Part shown: in pieces, positions 24,524 to 33,122 of the stretch
How the letters are laid out: every line of letters begins with the position of its first letter
Position numbering within the stretch: position 1 is the stretch's first letter
Assembly: GCA_021794235.1 (NCBI GenBank)
Contig: JAJYRE010000015.1
Coordinates: 1 to 47,233 of the forward strand
Length of the DNA stretch: 47,233 nt
DNA from: Nanobdellota archaeon
GTDB lineage: Archaea; Nanobdellota; Nanobdellia; Parvarchaeales; Parvarchaeaceae
Direction of reading: 5' to 3'
Notes under the pieces: model-generated
Seen by the model: the letters and a program-made list of their open reading frames with translations, nothing else
What the model was told of the DNA's origin: nothing
Database searches by the model: none
Program-made: the position numbers and the translations under genes

Positions 24524-25558
24524 ATGGAAATCAAAAGTAAGGAAGTCAGTTGGGACGTTATCGGCGTCCGGATGTACGGGACAATCACTGGACCCTCAGA
24601 TAATAAAAAACATCCGGCAATTGTGTTTGTAGCGGGTAGCGGACCCACCGATAGGGACTGGTGCTCGCCTCTTCTGAGGGGTGAGAATGGGAGCGCCAGA
24701 CTTCTTGCTGACTTTTTTGCTGAAAACGGATTCATAACACTGCGCTATGATAAGTTCGGATCCGGTCCGCACGTTAAAGAAGATTTGCCAAAGTTAATCG
24801 GTAAAGTCAGCATGCAGATTCACGTGGATGAACTGGAAGGTGCGGTTAACGCCCTTTTATCCGAGAAAAATGTGGATAAGAAGAATCTTTTCGTGTTGGG
24901 AAACAGTGAGGGCACGATTCATGCGGTAAACTACCAGCTTCAGGCCAAGGCAAACCGGTTTAAAGGGCTTATACTGACCGGCGCTCCTGGTAGGGCAATC
25001 GGCGAAGTCGCCCGGAGCCAGATACTGAATCAGCTGAATTCATTGTCTGGTGACAGTGCTTTCAGCAGATTTTTCACAAAGATAGGCGTTATACCGGACA
25101 AGAAAAGATTTATGGAGAGCTATGACGAAGCCACAGCTAACTTCTTAGCAGGTAAATCGATACAATCTAAATTATATGGCGGAAAAGCGATAAGGAGATT
25201 GCTTCGCTCCCTGGAAAATCCGGCGAATCAGCCATTCTCGAGAGAGCTCTGGACATATGACCTTACAAAAAACATATCAAAAATCAAGTCCCCCATCTTA
25301 ATATTGATAGGCAAGAAAGACATACAGACTGACTGGAAAATAGACGGCGAAGCCCTGAAAAAAGCTACGAAGGGCAACCCAAAGGTATCCTTCGCTTTTC
25401 CGAACGATTCCAACCATCTGCTGAAGTATGAGAAGATGCCGAGGAATAGACTAAACGCCAGATATGTCGGTAGAAACTACAACTCTCCAAGGAGTTATCT
25501 CGATAGGGGTGCTTTGAATGCGATCTACAGCTGGTTGATTAAGCAGACGAAATCTTAG
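24524..25558 (+). CDS. Alpha/beta hydrolase (serine esterase/peptidase type)
   Basis: 344 aa. The catalytic nucleophile is S128 in the elbow LGNSEG. The oxyanion-region strand is VFVAGSGPTDRD (residues 35-44). The likely acid is the Asp in LILIGKKDIQ and the likely base is the His in DSNHLL. Similar bacterial/archaeal proteins are annotated as dienelactone-hydrolase or S9-like hydrolases; the substrate is unknown. No signal peptide. The TATA-like ATATTATATAAC (24480-24491) lies between the attR site and the gene, so integration did not separate it from its promoter. Confidence 0.85.
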   Translation: MEIKSKEVSWDVIGVRMYGTITGPSDNKKHPAIVFVAGSGPTDRDWCSPLLRGENGSARLLADFFAENGFITLRYDKFGSGPHVKEDLPKLIGKVSMQIHVDELEGAVNALLSEKNVDKKNLFVLGNSEGTIHAVNYQLQAKANRFKGLILTGAPGRAIGEVARSQILNQLNSLSGDSAFSRFFTKIGVIPDKKRFMESYDEATANFLAGKSIQSKLYGGKAIRRLLRSLENPANQPFSRELWTYDLTKNISKIKSPILILIGKKDIQTDWKIDGEALKKATKGNPKVSFAFPNDSNHLLKYEKMPRNRLNARYVGRNYNSPRSYLDRGALNAIYSWLIKQTKS

Positions 25559-25613
25559 TTTTAATCCGCTGCTTAATGGTTAGGTATAAATTGCTAAAAT
25601 CCCATTTAGATAT

Positions 25614-25958
25614 ATGCTGTACACAGATTTCAGGTTTTACTGGTCTATCGTGGAGTTCTTCAGTGGCCTGATAGCGTCTGTTCTTTCAGTAATAGGCATC
25701 TACTCTCTTTTCAAGAACAGGAAAACCAATACACCACTGGTTTTCTGGGGCGTGCAGGCCAAAAATTCTAAGAAACCTTTCACACTGCTTGTAATTGCAT
25801 CGGTAATGCTGGTCGTTGTGTTTATAGTGTATATAATGAGCATACTTTTATCCGATGTCAACTTAAAGCTGGCTGCTTATGTTCTTGGTACAATAACCTA
25901 CGCCACAGCAGCCGTAGTAGTCTTCCTGTGGGTGAGATATTTCGCGAGGTTTATATGA
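25614..25958 (+). CDS. Small three-span membrane protein
   Basis: 114 aa with hydrophobic helices at ~14-34, 56-78 and 84-106. Basic residues follow helix 1 (KNRKTN). The stop overlaps the ATG of the next membrane-protein gene (ATGA). No family recognised. Confidence 0.65.
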   Translation: MLYTDFRFYWSIVEFFSGLIASVLSVIGIYSLFKNRKTNTPLVFWGVQAKNSKKPFTLLVIASVMLVVVFIVYIMSILLSDVNLKLAAYVLGTITYATAAVVVFLWVRYFARFI

Positions 25959-26278
25959 ATAGCGATCTAATCGAGGCAAGCATTAACCTTGTACTTGTGA
26001 TATTTGTTTTATTCTCCATAATACGGTTCAGCAGATTCTTCTACAAGAACCCGGATGCGGGCGTCAAGAGGATAGTCCTTAACAGGAAGACGATATGGCT
26101 CTTTACAATGTTCTTTTCCCTTAATTTCGTATTCATGATAGGTTTTTTCATCATGTTGCTGCCTGGTTTTGCCAATCTAGGTCCGGATCTTTTGGCAATA
26201 CTGGTGTATCTGGTTGGTGTGGCAGCGTTCTTCTTCGGGATGTCAGTGATACTATCTAGAAAATCCAAACAAATCTAA
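25955..26278 (+). CDS. Small three-span membrane protein, partner of preceding gene
   Basis: 107 aa from the ATG at 25955; the frame is open upstream to a GTG at 25928, but the 4-nt ATGA overlap favours the ATG. Three hydrophobic helices (about 8-27, 47-70 and 78-99) with a basic loop KRIVLNRKT. The same topology and size as its neighbour suggest a heteromeric pair or an old duplication. Function unknown. Confidence 0.65.
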   Translation: MNSDLIEASINLVLVIFVLFSIIRFSRFFYKNPDAGVKRIVLNRKTIWLFTMFFSLNFVFMIGFFIMLLPGFANLGPDLLAILVYLVGVAAFFFGMSVILSRKSKQI

Positions 26279-26332
26279 TAAGCAAAATAAATCGGATAGA
26301 ATCAAAAACACCGGCTTCTCAGCTCTTGCCTT

Positions 26333-26368
26333 TTAAAAAAAGGTAAAAAAATTAAAAAATTAAATACG
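26333..26368 (-). terminator. Oligo-T terminator for the pilin gene
   Basis: Downstream of the minus-strand pilin stop (26372) the minus strand carries three T runs (TTTTTT, TTTTTTT, TTTTTTT) within 36 nt, the usual archaeal termination signal. It also separates the convergent membrane-protein operon. Confidence 0.6.
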
Positions 26369-26371
26369 GTT

Positions 26372-26857
26372 TTAACTGCCTGTTCCTGCTATTGTACCTG
26401 AGGCGTTGTATGTCTGAGTACCCAATGTTGTGGTAACATTGAATTCTACAATACCCGCTCCGGAGAATTTTACTCCAGTTGTACATGTAATCCCATCTAC
26501 AGCAACAGTAAATACGCTGCTAGACTGTACAGTAGAAGGTGTGAAGGTTGGGGTTTTTACAGAACCGCTCATTCCACTACTGGGGGTTACAAATATCTTC
26601 CATAGCTTTGCGCTAGTAGCTCCATTAGGCAATCCACCAACTGAAAATGCTACTGCAAGACTTGTACCAGTGGTACTTGCATTACATACAGTTGCGGTTG
26701 GCGTGAATGGGCTAAAGCCGCTAGATGTCGAAGATACACTACTCGAAGGGCTGAAAATACCCATCGAGTACAGGACAGCAGCTACGATTACAATGATTAG
26801 TATGGCCCAACCATACGTCATCATGTATTCCAATGCTGACTGTGCTCTTTTTACCAT
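26372..26857 (-). CDS. Type IV pilin-like protein with class III signal peptide
   Basis: 161 aa. The N-terminus KRAQSALEYMMTYGWAILI is a textbook class III prepilin signal (Q-S-A-L-E at +1 to +5), followed by a ~20-residue hydrophobic helix. The rest is Ser/Thr/Val/Gly-rich with two Cys and N-x-S/T sequons, as in DPANN pilins. It has its own strong TATA box and T-rich terminator and no operon partner, so it is probably a highly expressed major subunit (inference). Confidence 0.88.
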   Translation of the reverse strand: MVKRAQSALEYMMTYGWAILIIVIVAAVLYSMGIFSPSSSVSSTSSGFSPFTPTATVCNASTTGTSLAVAFSVGGLPNGATSAKLWKIFVTPSSGMSGSVKTPTFTPSTVQSSSVFTVAVDGITCTTGVKFSGAGIVEFNVTTTLGTQTYNASGTIAGTGS

Positions 26858-26879
26858 ATTATACTAATTTTATTATACG

Positions 26880-26887
26880 TATTTAAA
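26880..26887 (-). promoter_or_regulatory. TATA box of the pilin gene
   Basis: On the minus strand the consensus-like TTTAAATA is centred 26-27 nt before the ATG at 26857, implying a leaderless, strong transcript. Confidence 0.6.
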
Positions 26888-26888
26888 C

Positions 26889-27551
26889 TTATGCAACAGA
26901 GAAGCTCTGGCTAGCCATTATAGCCGTGTTATTGTCGGATTTAGCAACGAGCGTATAGGCTCCTGCAGGCAGTGTCGGAAGGTACAGATATGCATCGTAT
27001 ATGTATGGCGTCATGCCGTCATCCAATTTCAGCAGGGTACTATTCGGATACTGCAGATAAAGCGTGGCATTCTGCGGGAATCCGCCGACATAAACGAAGT
27101 ACGGATAGAAGTTGCTGGTGTAATTTGCGTATACGTACGCTATAGAAACGCTGTTATTGTACTGGTAAAGCGCAAGGTCGGACGGTTCGAACGATTCGTT
27201 CTGGGTCGCCGTAGTACTGGCACCGCAGGACACTATGTTCTGTCCTGCCAGAAACCTGGAAGGTATCTTCTTGTTGGCGTAATTATACACGATTATCACC
27301 CCTTTGGAGACGTTTATGGTATAATTCTGGTAAACTGTGAAGTTCTGAAGCGGCAGATACACTACCGTAGACAGGCCGCCGGCTTCCGTAACGGAGTTTA
27401 TCGAGTTAGCAACTAGAGTGCAGACTCCGTTCATCTCTCCTGCGCCGGAATTATTGGAGGATATTGAAGTGAAAAAGGCTATAAGGAAGCCTATTACGAC
27501 CAGTGCAAGCGCTACGTCTATGACGAATTCGAACGAGAATTGCGCTCTCAT
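26889..27551 (-). CDS. Class III signal peptide surface protein
   Basis: 220 aa. MRAQFSFEFVIDVALALVV fits the class III signal (cleavage before Q, Glu at +5) with a hydrophobic helix to residue ~27. The ectodomain is Asn/Tyr-rich with many N-x-S/T sequons and two Cys, ending in a beta-sandwich-like segment. It is upstream of the pilin gene on the same strand with a 31-nt gap that holds the pilin promoter. Its own TATA-like ATAAAATA is near 27579, shared in position with the divergent gene at 27605. Confidence 0.78.
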   Translation of the reverse strand: MRAQFSFEFVIDVALALVVIGFLIAFFTSISSNNSGAGEMNGVCTLVANSINSVTEAGGLSTVVYLPLQNFTVYQNYTINVSKGVIIVYNYANKKIPSRFLAGQNIVSCGASTTATQNESFEPSDLALYQYNNSVSIAYVYANYTSNFYPYFVYVGGFPQNATLYLQYPNSTLLKLDDGMTPYIYDAYLYLPTLPAGAYTLVAKSDNNTAIMASQSFSVA

Positions 27552-27604
27552 AATATATCTCTATGTTAGATACTATTTTATACTATCTGTATTCATAGAT
27601 AACT

Positions 27605-28348
27605 ATGAAATCTGAGAGCCTGGATTCCATACTTATCAGGGACCTGATGAATAACAGTCCCATGATATATCATAAGATGATGCAGGTCTCGACTTTTTCC
27701 TACCTGGAAAAGAAACACAATCCTTACTTTGTCAGAGGCGAATTCAGACTCCCCTACTGCAGGGAAGAGGAAGGTAAGAGCATAGAGGATTTCTGGGAAG
27801 CCGATCTGGCGATAAAGTACGATGAAAACGGAAAGTCGATATACGAAATAGTCGAAATAGAGACCGTTCATATCACAGACGTAGGCCGCAGGCTTTACAA
27901 CATAAGGAAGAAGGCCGACATAGTGGAGAAGATACTGGACTACAAGGACCAGGAGCACCACAACAGCGAGAAGCACAGGCATTTCCATACGCATATGAAG
28001 AACGTGGACGAGATCCGCTTCTCCGTCGCAATAGACGGGAAGTACATGCAGCAGCCGTATCTTAACAACTCAATAGATTGGGCGAAACAGAGGCTTAAGG
28101 ACGTATCGATAAAGGGGGCAAAAATCCATAATCTATATATATTGACGGATAACCTGTACGATCACTGTCCGGACAACGGTGATAAAGTGGTACTTATGAA
28201 CTATAACGCGTCTATGAAGAATTTCTGGAAGACGCCGATGTTAAATACGCTTAATACCCTCTACAGAAGATTCAGCACGGATAACAGCGGCATAGAATCC
28301 ATCTATATAGACACTCCAATGAAGTCTCCGTACAAAAAACCTATTTAA
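27605..28348 (+). CDS. Hypothetical protein (possible PD-(D/E)XK-like fold)
   Basis: 247 aa, soluble. The segment EADLAIKYDENGKSIYEIVEIET has an Asp in one strand and E-x-E-x-E in the next, followed by a basic helix, an order seen in PD-(D/E)XK nucleases. The Lys is absent, so this is only a weak suggestion. A His-rich loop (HHNSEKHRHFHTH) follows. Leaderless: TATTTTATACTA is ~25 nt upstream of the ATG. Divergent from the surface-protein gene. Confidence 0.55.
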   Translation: MKSESLDSILIRDLMNNSPMIYHKMMQVSTFSYLEKKHNPYFVRGEFRLPYCREEEGKSIEDFWEADLAIKYDENGKSIYEIVEIETVHITDVGRRLYNIRKKADIVEKILDYKDQEHHNSEKHRHFHTHMKNVDEIRFSVAIDGKYMQQPYLNNSIDWAKQRLKDVSIKGAKIHNLYILTDNLYDHCPDNGDKVVLMNYNASMKNFWKTPMLNTLNTLYRRFSTDNSGIESIYIDTPMKSPYKKPI

Positions 28349-28410
28349 GCGGACATTTCTGATAGTTAGAATATTAATAGAAATAAGTCTGTAATAATAT
28401 CTATAATCGT

Positions 28411-29334
28411 ATGGGAATAAGGAGGAAAATCAGCAATACTATTGACAGCGTGGTCGAGTACTACCTAGAGAACTATAAGAAGATGGTATTCATACCGATC
28501 GCCCTTATAATATTCTTCGGAGCCTTCATAGGGTACTATTACCACACGCACGGCCAGTTCTTCAAGGAGGACATATCACTGGCGGGCGGTACATCACTGA
28601 CAGTAACAACAAACACGGCCATAAATCCCAACCATATTGCAGGTACCATAGGCAGCATCCTTAGCCAACCCGTGACGGTTACTGTCATCCGTGCACCGTT
28701 CTCCAATTCGATATCGGGTTATTCGATTACCACAGTAAGCGGAGTAAACACCACTGCGCTGCAGAATGCGGCTTCGACGGCTCTCGGAATGCCTATAGGC
28801 AGCAACGATTCCAGCATAACGTTTGTAAGTGCGAGCCTGGCACAGAGCCAGCTCTACAGTTCTTTTATACTGCTCGGCGCAGCTTTCGTGCTGGTGGCGA
28901 TAGTATCCCTATTCTATTTCAGAAACGTATGGCAGGCGTTCTCGAATGTCATCAGCATAATAAGCGACATAATCAACATAGTAGGTGTACTAGACATAAT
29001 CGGATTCAGCTTTTCCACCGCATCCATAGCTGGTATCCTTATGATAATGGGTTATTCCGCGGACAGAAACATAATACTCGCTACAAACATACTTAAAAGA
29101 AAGGAAGCCACGATGAAGTACAGGCTCGTGCACACCATAAGGACTTCACTTACCATGGATGCAGCGGCATTGGCCACATTCCTGGTTCTTTTCTTCGGTA
29201 CCTCCAACTCCACCATACAGAGCATAGCGATAATACTGATAATAGGAGTAATATTCGACGACTTCACGGTGTGGATATTGAACGGTTCGACGCAGCTTTT
29301 CGGGCTGAAGTACAAGGAGGCCGAAAAATCTTAG
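28411..29334 (+). CDS. secF: Protein-export membrane protein SecF
   Basis: 307 aa. One N-terminal helix (~26-44), an extracytoplasmic P1 region beginning SLAGGTSLTV, then five helices. The conserved RND-type segment is SIAGILMIMGYSADRNIIL (family S-x-x-G-x-x-x-x-x-G-Y-S-V-N/D). SecDF uses the ion gradient to pull secreted proteins from SecYEG. The order secF-secD and their 4-nt gap match other archaea. The abundance of secreted proteins nearby fits. Confidence 0.93.
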   Translation: MGIRRKISNTIDSVVEYYLENYKKMVFIPIALIIFFGAFIGYYYHTHGQFFKEDISLAGGTSLTVTTNTAINPNHIAGTIGSILSQPVTVTVIRAPFSNSISGYSITTVSGVNTTALQNAASTALGMPIGSNDSSITFVSASLAQSQLYSSFILLGAAFVLVAIVSLFYFRNVWQAFSNVISIISDIINIVGVLDIIGFSFSTASIAGILMIMGYSADRNIILATNILKRKEATMKYRLVHTIRTSLTMDAAALATFLVLFFGTSNSTIQSIAIILIIGVIFDDFTVWILNGSTQLFGLKYKEAEKS

Positions 29335-29338
29335 TCAT

Positions 29339-30931
29339 ATGGCAGGCAAAAAAATATTCAAGGACTGGAGGGTTATAGTCCTAATAATCGCAGTCATACT
29401 CGCCTTTCTGGCTATACAGCCTAACATAACAGGAGTAAGCGGTGTCCAGGTGCTTTACATGCCCGTTAACTCATACATAGGCAATCTCAGCGCCAGAGGG
29501 GTAATAGGGCTTACTTCAGGATCCATAATAACAGCGATAAACTCCCATCCGGTTACTTCCGTTACACAGTTCTATTCGGTTCTAAATAACACCGCACAGC
29601 CAAACGCGACATTGTCAATAGCCTACCAGCAGGAAGTTTTCCCATACGTATACCAGTCGCACACGGCCACTATCTTCGTGGAACCTGGGTCAGTGTTCAA
29701 CTCCAGCACGATAGAGGTGGAGAGCGTACCTTACACCAATTTAAATTACGGTCTGGACATAATCGGAGGCACCCAGATATCAGTCGCACCGAACGAGACC
29801 ATAAGCAACTCTACCGTTTATTCTGCCGATGTAAGTAACCTGCAGCAGACGATTTCCAGGAGGCTTGACGTATACGGCATAGGCGGCGTATCTGTGAGTC
29901 AGGTAAACACGATCAACGGAAAGCCTTTCATCATGATAAGCATGCCCAATGTAGGAGAGAGCCAGGCTCTTTCGCTTATACAGAACCAGGGTAAATTCTA
30001 CGCAAAGATAGGAAACTATACTGTTTTCAACAGTAGCGTGAAGAACGAGACAATACTGTCGGTTTGCCTCTCATCCGGATGTCCTTTCGGAAACTTTCAG
30101 ACCCCATCAGCATCGAACGGATTCGTTTTCCAGTTCGGTATACAGCTTGCAAGCCAGGCGATAAAGAATTTCCAGACGGCCGTAGGCCGCCTTGGCCCGT
30201 CCACATCGAACCCGGGATACTACAACGAATCCATAACGCTCTACCTTAACGGAAAGCAGCAGGGACAGCCGTTACTTATACAGCAGGGCATACTGAACAA
30301 CTTCAACGGTGCGATCCAGATACAGGGTGGCGGCTCCAGCTACGAGCAGTCCCTGTTCAACATGAAGACGCTTCAGGCTGTATTCCAGAGCGGAAGCCTG
30401 CCCGTTCCCACGAAGATATTATCCATAAACTCAATATCACCCGCAAGCGGATCCCAATTCCTAAGCCAGATATATATTCTTCTTCTAATCGCCTTCGTGG
30501 TTGTATGCGCAGTCATATTCCTGAGATACAAGGATTACAAGGTGGCCTCGTTGATACTTATGACCAGTATAGCAGAGATATTCATAGTCATAGGAGTAGC
30601 TGCGGCGATACACTGGACTCTGGACATACCGAGCATGGCCGGTATAATCGCGAGCATAGGAATATCCGTTGACGACCAGATAATAATAACCGACGAGATA
30701 AGAAGGGGGTCTTCACAGGCTGAATACACCGTTACAAAGAAGAGGATAAACAGGGCTTTCTTCATAATATTCGTGTCGTTCTTCTCGTTCGCTGCAATAA
30801 TGTTCCCTCTGCTGTTTTCAACAGCATCACTGTTCTCGGGATTCGCGATAACGACAATCCTTGCGTCATTGATAGGCCTTTTGATAACCAGACCGGCCTT
30901 TGCAAGGATTATCGGAGCCCTGGAGGGATAG
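29339..30931 (+). CDS. secD: Protein-export membrane protein SecD with PDZ-like insert
   Basis: 530 aa. The N-terminal helix (11-28) is followed by a PDZ-like stretch (about 32-100), then NYGLDIIGGTQISV (D1 motif), the large extracytoplasmic P1 domain and five C-terminal helices. The C-terminal part includes IPSMAGIIASIGISVDDQIII, the SecD RND motif. In family members G-L-D-L-x-G-G normally comes soon after the first helix; here ~70 residues separate them. The next gene starts 1 nt after the stop. Confidence 0.92.
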   Translation: MAGKKIFKDWRVIVLIIAVILAFLAIQPNITGVSGVQVLYMPVNSYIGNLSARGVIGLTSGSIITAINSHPVTSVTQFYSVLNNTAQPNATLSIAYQQEVFPYVYQSHTATIFVEPGSVFNSSTIEVESVPYTNLNYGLDIIGGTQISVAPNETISNSTVYSADVSNLQQTISRRLDVYGIGGVSVSQVNTINGKPFIMISMPNVGESQALSLIQNQGKFYAKIGNYTVFNSSVKNETILSVCLSSGCPFGNFQTPSASNGFVFQFGIQLASQAIKNFQTAVGRLGPSTSNPGYYNESITLYLNGKQQGQPLLIQQGILNNFNGAIQIQGGGSSYEQSLFNMKTLQAVFQSGSLPVPTKILSINSISPASGSQFLSQIYILLLIAFVVVCAVIFLRYKDYKVASLILMTSIAEIFIVIGVAAAIHWTLDIPSMAGIIASIGISVDDQIIITDEIRRGSSQAEYTVTKKRINRAFFIIFVSFFSFAAIMFPLLFSTASLFSGFAITTILASLIGLLITRPAFARIIGALEG

Positions 30932-30932
30932 T

Positions 30933-31742
30933 ATGGGAGAATTCAGGCTTAATCCTGAAACCCTGTCGTTTAGTGTAATCGCTAAAGACAGTGTTGAATG
31001 CAAGGCGTGCTCGAATAAATCAGAGAGCATGGCGTCTTTCCCTTTCAAGAAGGATTACGTCAGGATCTACGAGGTAAAGGACACCGTGCAGCCTTCAAAT
31101 TACAGCCTAAACGGCCAGTTCTTCAAATCATCAGTAGGTCACGGATACGAGGAGATAATAGTGGATTCTCCGGCGCACGGGGACAAGTTCAACGAATATT
31201 CCATAGAGGAAACCGAGCTGCTTTTCAATATAATAGATAAAAGGGTTGCGGAGATACTGAAGTACAATATAGGAAAAAATATCTGCATTACAAGAAACCT
31301 GAACGGCCACGGCTATTTTGACCTCCTGGCCCTTCCGATACCGAAGGTGGAGGAGAGAAACTGCTTCCAGTGCGACTACGTAAAGAGGGTGGACAACAGA
31401 GAAGTGCACAGGACCGAAACAGTGTCCGCATACGTGCCTTTTACCCCCATGTCTGACGTTCAGATAAATATCACTCCTGTAAAGCACGTCTCCATAGTGG
31501 ACATAGATCCAGTTATACTGTTCGATATGTCAAGTACATTAAAAAAGGTCCTTGCACAGTTCAAAGACAACAACGTTACCGTCGCCCTTATGGAGCACGG
31601 GGACGGACACTTCCACCTGGAAGTGCACGGCGGGAAACTGGACGGATTTGAATTGCTTGGCATAGAAAGAATAACCGTTGCACCTGAAATGCTGGCAAAG
31701 GAGCTGAGAGAAAAGCTGGGATATGACAAGAAAGATAAGTAA
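30933..31742 (+). CDS. Degenerate GalT/HIT-superfamily paralog
   Basis: 269 aa from the ATG at 30933 (a TTG at 30900 inside secD is also in frame). The layout follows the two GalT genes here: N-terminal C-K-A-C, VGHGYEEIIVDSPAHGDK (GalT: GYNEVVIETPEH), NGHGYFDLLALPIPKVE at the catalytic site and GHFHLEVHGG near the end. In GalT the motif is H-P-H-x-Q. Here the nucleophilic His is Tyr128 and the Gln is Asp130, so uridylyl transfer is unlikely. It could be a noncatalytic or repurposed sugar-nucleotide-binding protein. It sits in the secFD operon and overlaps the next gene by 20 nt. Confidence 0.7.
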   Translation: MGEFRLNPETLSFSVIAKDSVECKACSNKSESMASFPFKKDYVRIYEVKDTVQPSNYSLNGQFFKSSVGHGYEEIIVDSPAHGDKFNEYSIEETELLFNIIDKRVAEILKYNIGKNICITRNLNGHGYFDLLALPIPKVEERNCFQCDYVKRVDNREVHRTETVSAYVPFTPMSDVQINITPVKHVSIVDIDPVILFDMSSTLKKVLAQFKDNNVTVALMEHGDGHFHLEVHGGKLDGFELLGIERITVAPEMLAKELREKLGYDKKDK

Positions 31743-32610
31743 ATTTACCCTGCTGCTATTTTCGGTAGTAATCCTGCTCTCCATCTCGGTTGTCTTCACG
31801 TACGTCGACGGCAACAATTCCTTCTCTTCATTGCAGTCTTCAAACAATGCGCTCGTCGGGTCATTTATGTCCGCTTATTCGATACCGAACACAACCTCTA
31901 TAGATCAGTTTTACGGAAACCAGGTTAACAACACCATCGTGGTAAACTGCAACAACGAACTGATACCGTCGTTTCCAGAGCTTCCATACGGATATCTCGG
32001 TACTCAGAAAGGCAACGAATACTCCACCATAATAAAGGATATGGGTGTGGTATCTATATGCAGTTTTCTTAACTCGAGCAAGTGCGGCGCTGCGGAAGCC
32101 AATCTCTCTGCGTACATATCCGGATTCAACAGGACAGTACTCGATCTGGAGTTCAACCAGACAAAATCTGAAATAGATTACCTATATCATGAGGTTGTGG
32201 TGTCAAACCTTACGAACCTGTCTGCAGTCAAGCCGATAATCTACGATGAGGCCCTGTTCAACACCACCGACTTCTCAAACGCTTCGGACATAGCCAATGC
32301 CCTCGTATCTATGAAGTCACTCGAACAGAACACTGCAGATTTCAAAAACGGCACAGTCGTGTCGAACGACATATACCTTTACGGGCCATTCCAGTTCAGA
32401 ACCGTTCATCTGATAAATGCCACACCCTGCGGATCTCCGAACAAAGTCTTCAACCTTATAACCAATTCTACAGAGTTTGTAAACCCCGTGTATGCTTCCC
32501 TGTACTCGTGGCTTAAGGCAAACACCACGAACATCTGCATCTATAGCGGCAGTAACCAGTGCGGCAGTGCAGTAATGAAGCAACTCGGTGCATCGTTCTA
32601 TGTCAAATAA
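31723..32610 (+). CDS. Secreted, membrane-anchored glycoprotein-like protein
   Basis: 295 aa. A basic start and hydrophobic helix (~9-28) form a signal anchor. The ectodomain has more than a dozen N-x-S/T sequons and seven Cys. No family recognised. The gene overlaps the GalT-like gene by 20 nt and the next secreted-protein gene by 11 nt, so it belongs to the secFD transcript. It may be a substrate or helper of the exporter (inference). Confidence 0.65.
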   Translation: MTRKISKFTLLLFSVVILLSISVVFTYVDGNNSFSSLQSSNNALVGSFMSAYSIPNTTSIDQFYGNQVNNTIVVNCNNELIPSFPELPYGYLGTQKGNEYSTIIKDMGVVSICSFLNSSKCGAAEANLSAYISGFNRTVLDLEFNQTKSEIDYLYHEVVVSNLTNLSAVKPIIYDEALFNTTDFSNASDIANALVSMKSLEQNTADFKNGTVVSNDIYLYGPFQFRTVHLINATPCGSPNKVFNLITNSTEFVNPVYASLYSWLKANTTNICIYSGSNQCGSAVMKQLGASFYVK

Positions 32611-33121
32611 ATCCGGTAAAAGAAAGATTTTCTATGCATATACCGGACTTATCCTGTTTCTTGTGCTTGTAACAGTGTTTCTTGTTACTAGGATAAACTA
32701 CTTCGATTCGCTCTATGCCTTTCATACGACTTACATGAACGTTTCATCTCTATGCAGTTCCGGGAAACCTTCGATGGTCCTGTTCTACGGGCCGAATACA
32801 ACGTCCGTCAACACGGAGCTGGGCGCGTTTGTAAACACCACTTCCCTTTTCGGCGTGTGGTCATCAAATCAGTTTTACAGCGGATATTTCTGCGCCTGGA
32901 AAGTAAACATAAGCGCCTTCAATCAGAACGCATCCTCGCTGGCGGCGCCGGCAAACGTTATTCCTCTATTCAACCAGCTCTCGCAGAATAGGGTGCCGCT
33001 CGTAGTATTCAACGGCGAGTACTACAAGATAGGCGGATTTACAAATTCCACCCAGGCAAATTACGATATGCTGAAGTACATATGCCTGTCGATAAATGAC
33101 AGTGCACCGCAGTGTGCTTGA
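32600..33121 (+). CDS. Membrane-anchored thioredoxin-fold-like protein
   Basis: 173 aa from the ATG at 32600 (an in-frame GTG at 32588 is possible). Signal anchor at ~9-29, then KPSMVLFYGPNTTSV resembling the thioredoxin beta-alpha start with the active-site C-x-x-C absent. Toward the end VPLVVFNGEYYKIGGFTN resembles the cis-Pro strand and Gly turn of thioredoxins. Four Cys elsewhere could form structural disulfides. It might bind or chaperone secreted proteins; redox activity is doubtful. Confidence 0.6.
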   Translation: MSNKSGKRKIFYAYTGLILFLVLVTVFLVTRINYFDSLYAFHTTYMNVSSLCSSGKPSMVLFYGPNTTSVNTELGAFVNTTSLFGVWSSNQFYSGYFCAWKVNISAFNQNASSLAAPANVIPLFNQLSQNRVPLVVFNGEYYKIGGFTNSTQANYDMLKYICLSINDSAPQCA

Positions 33122-33122
33122 T

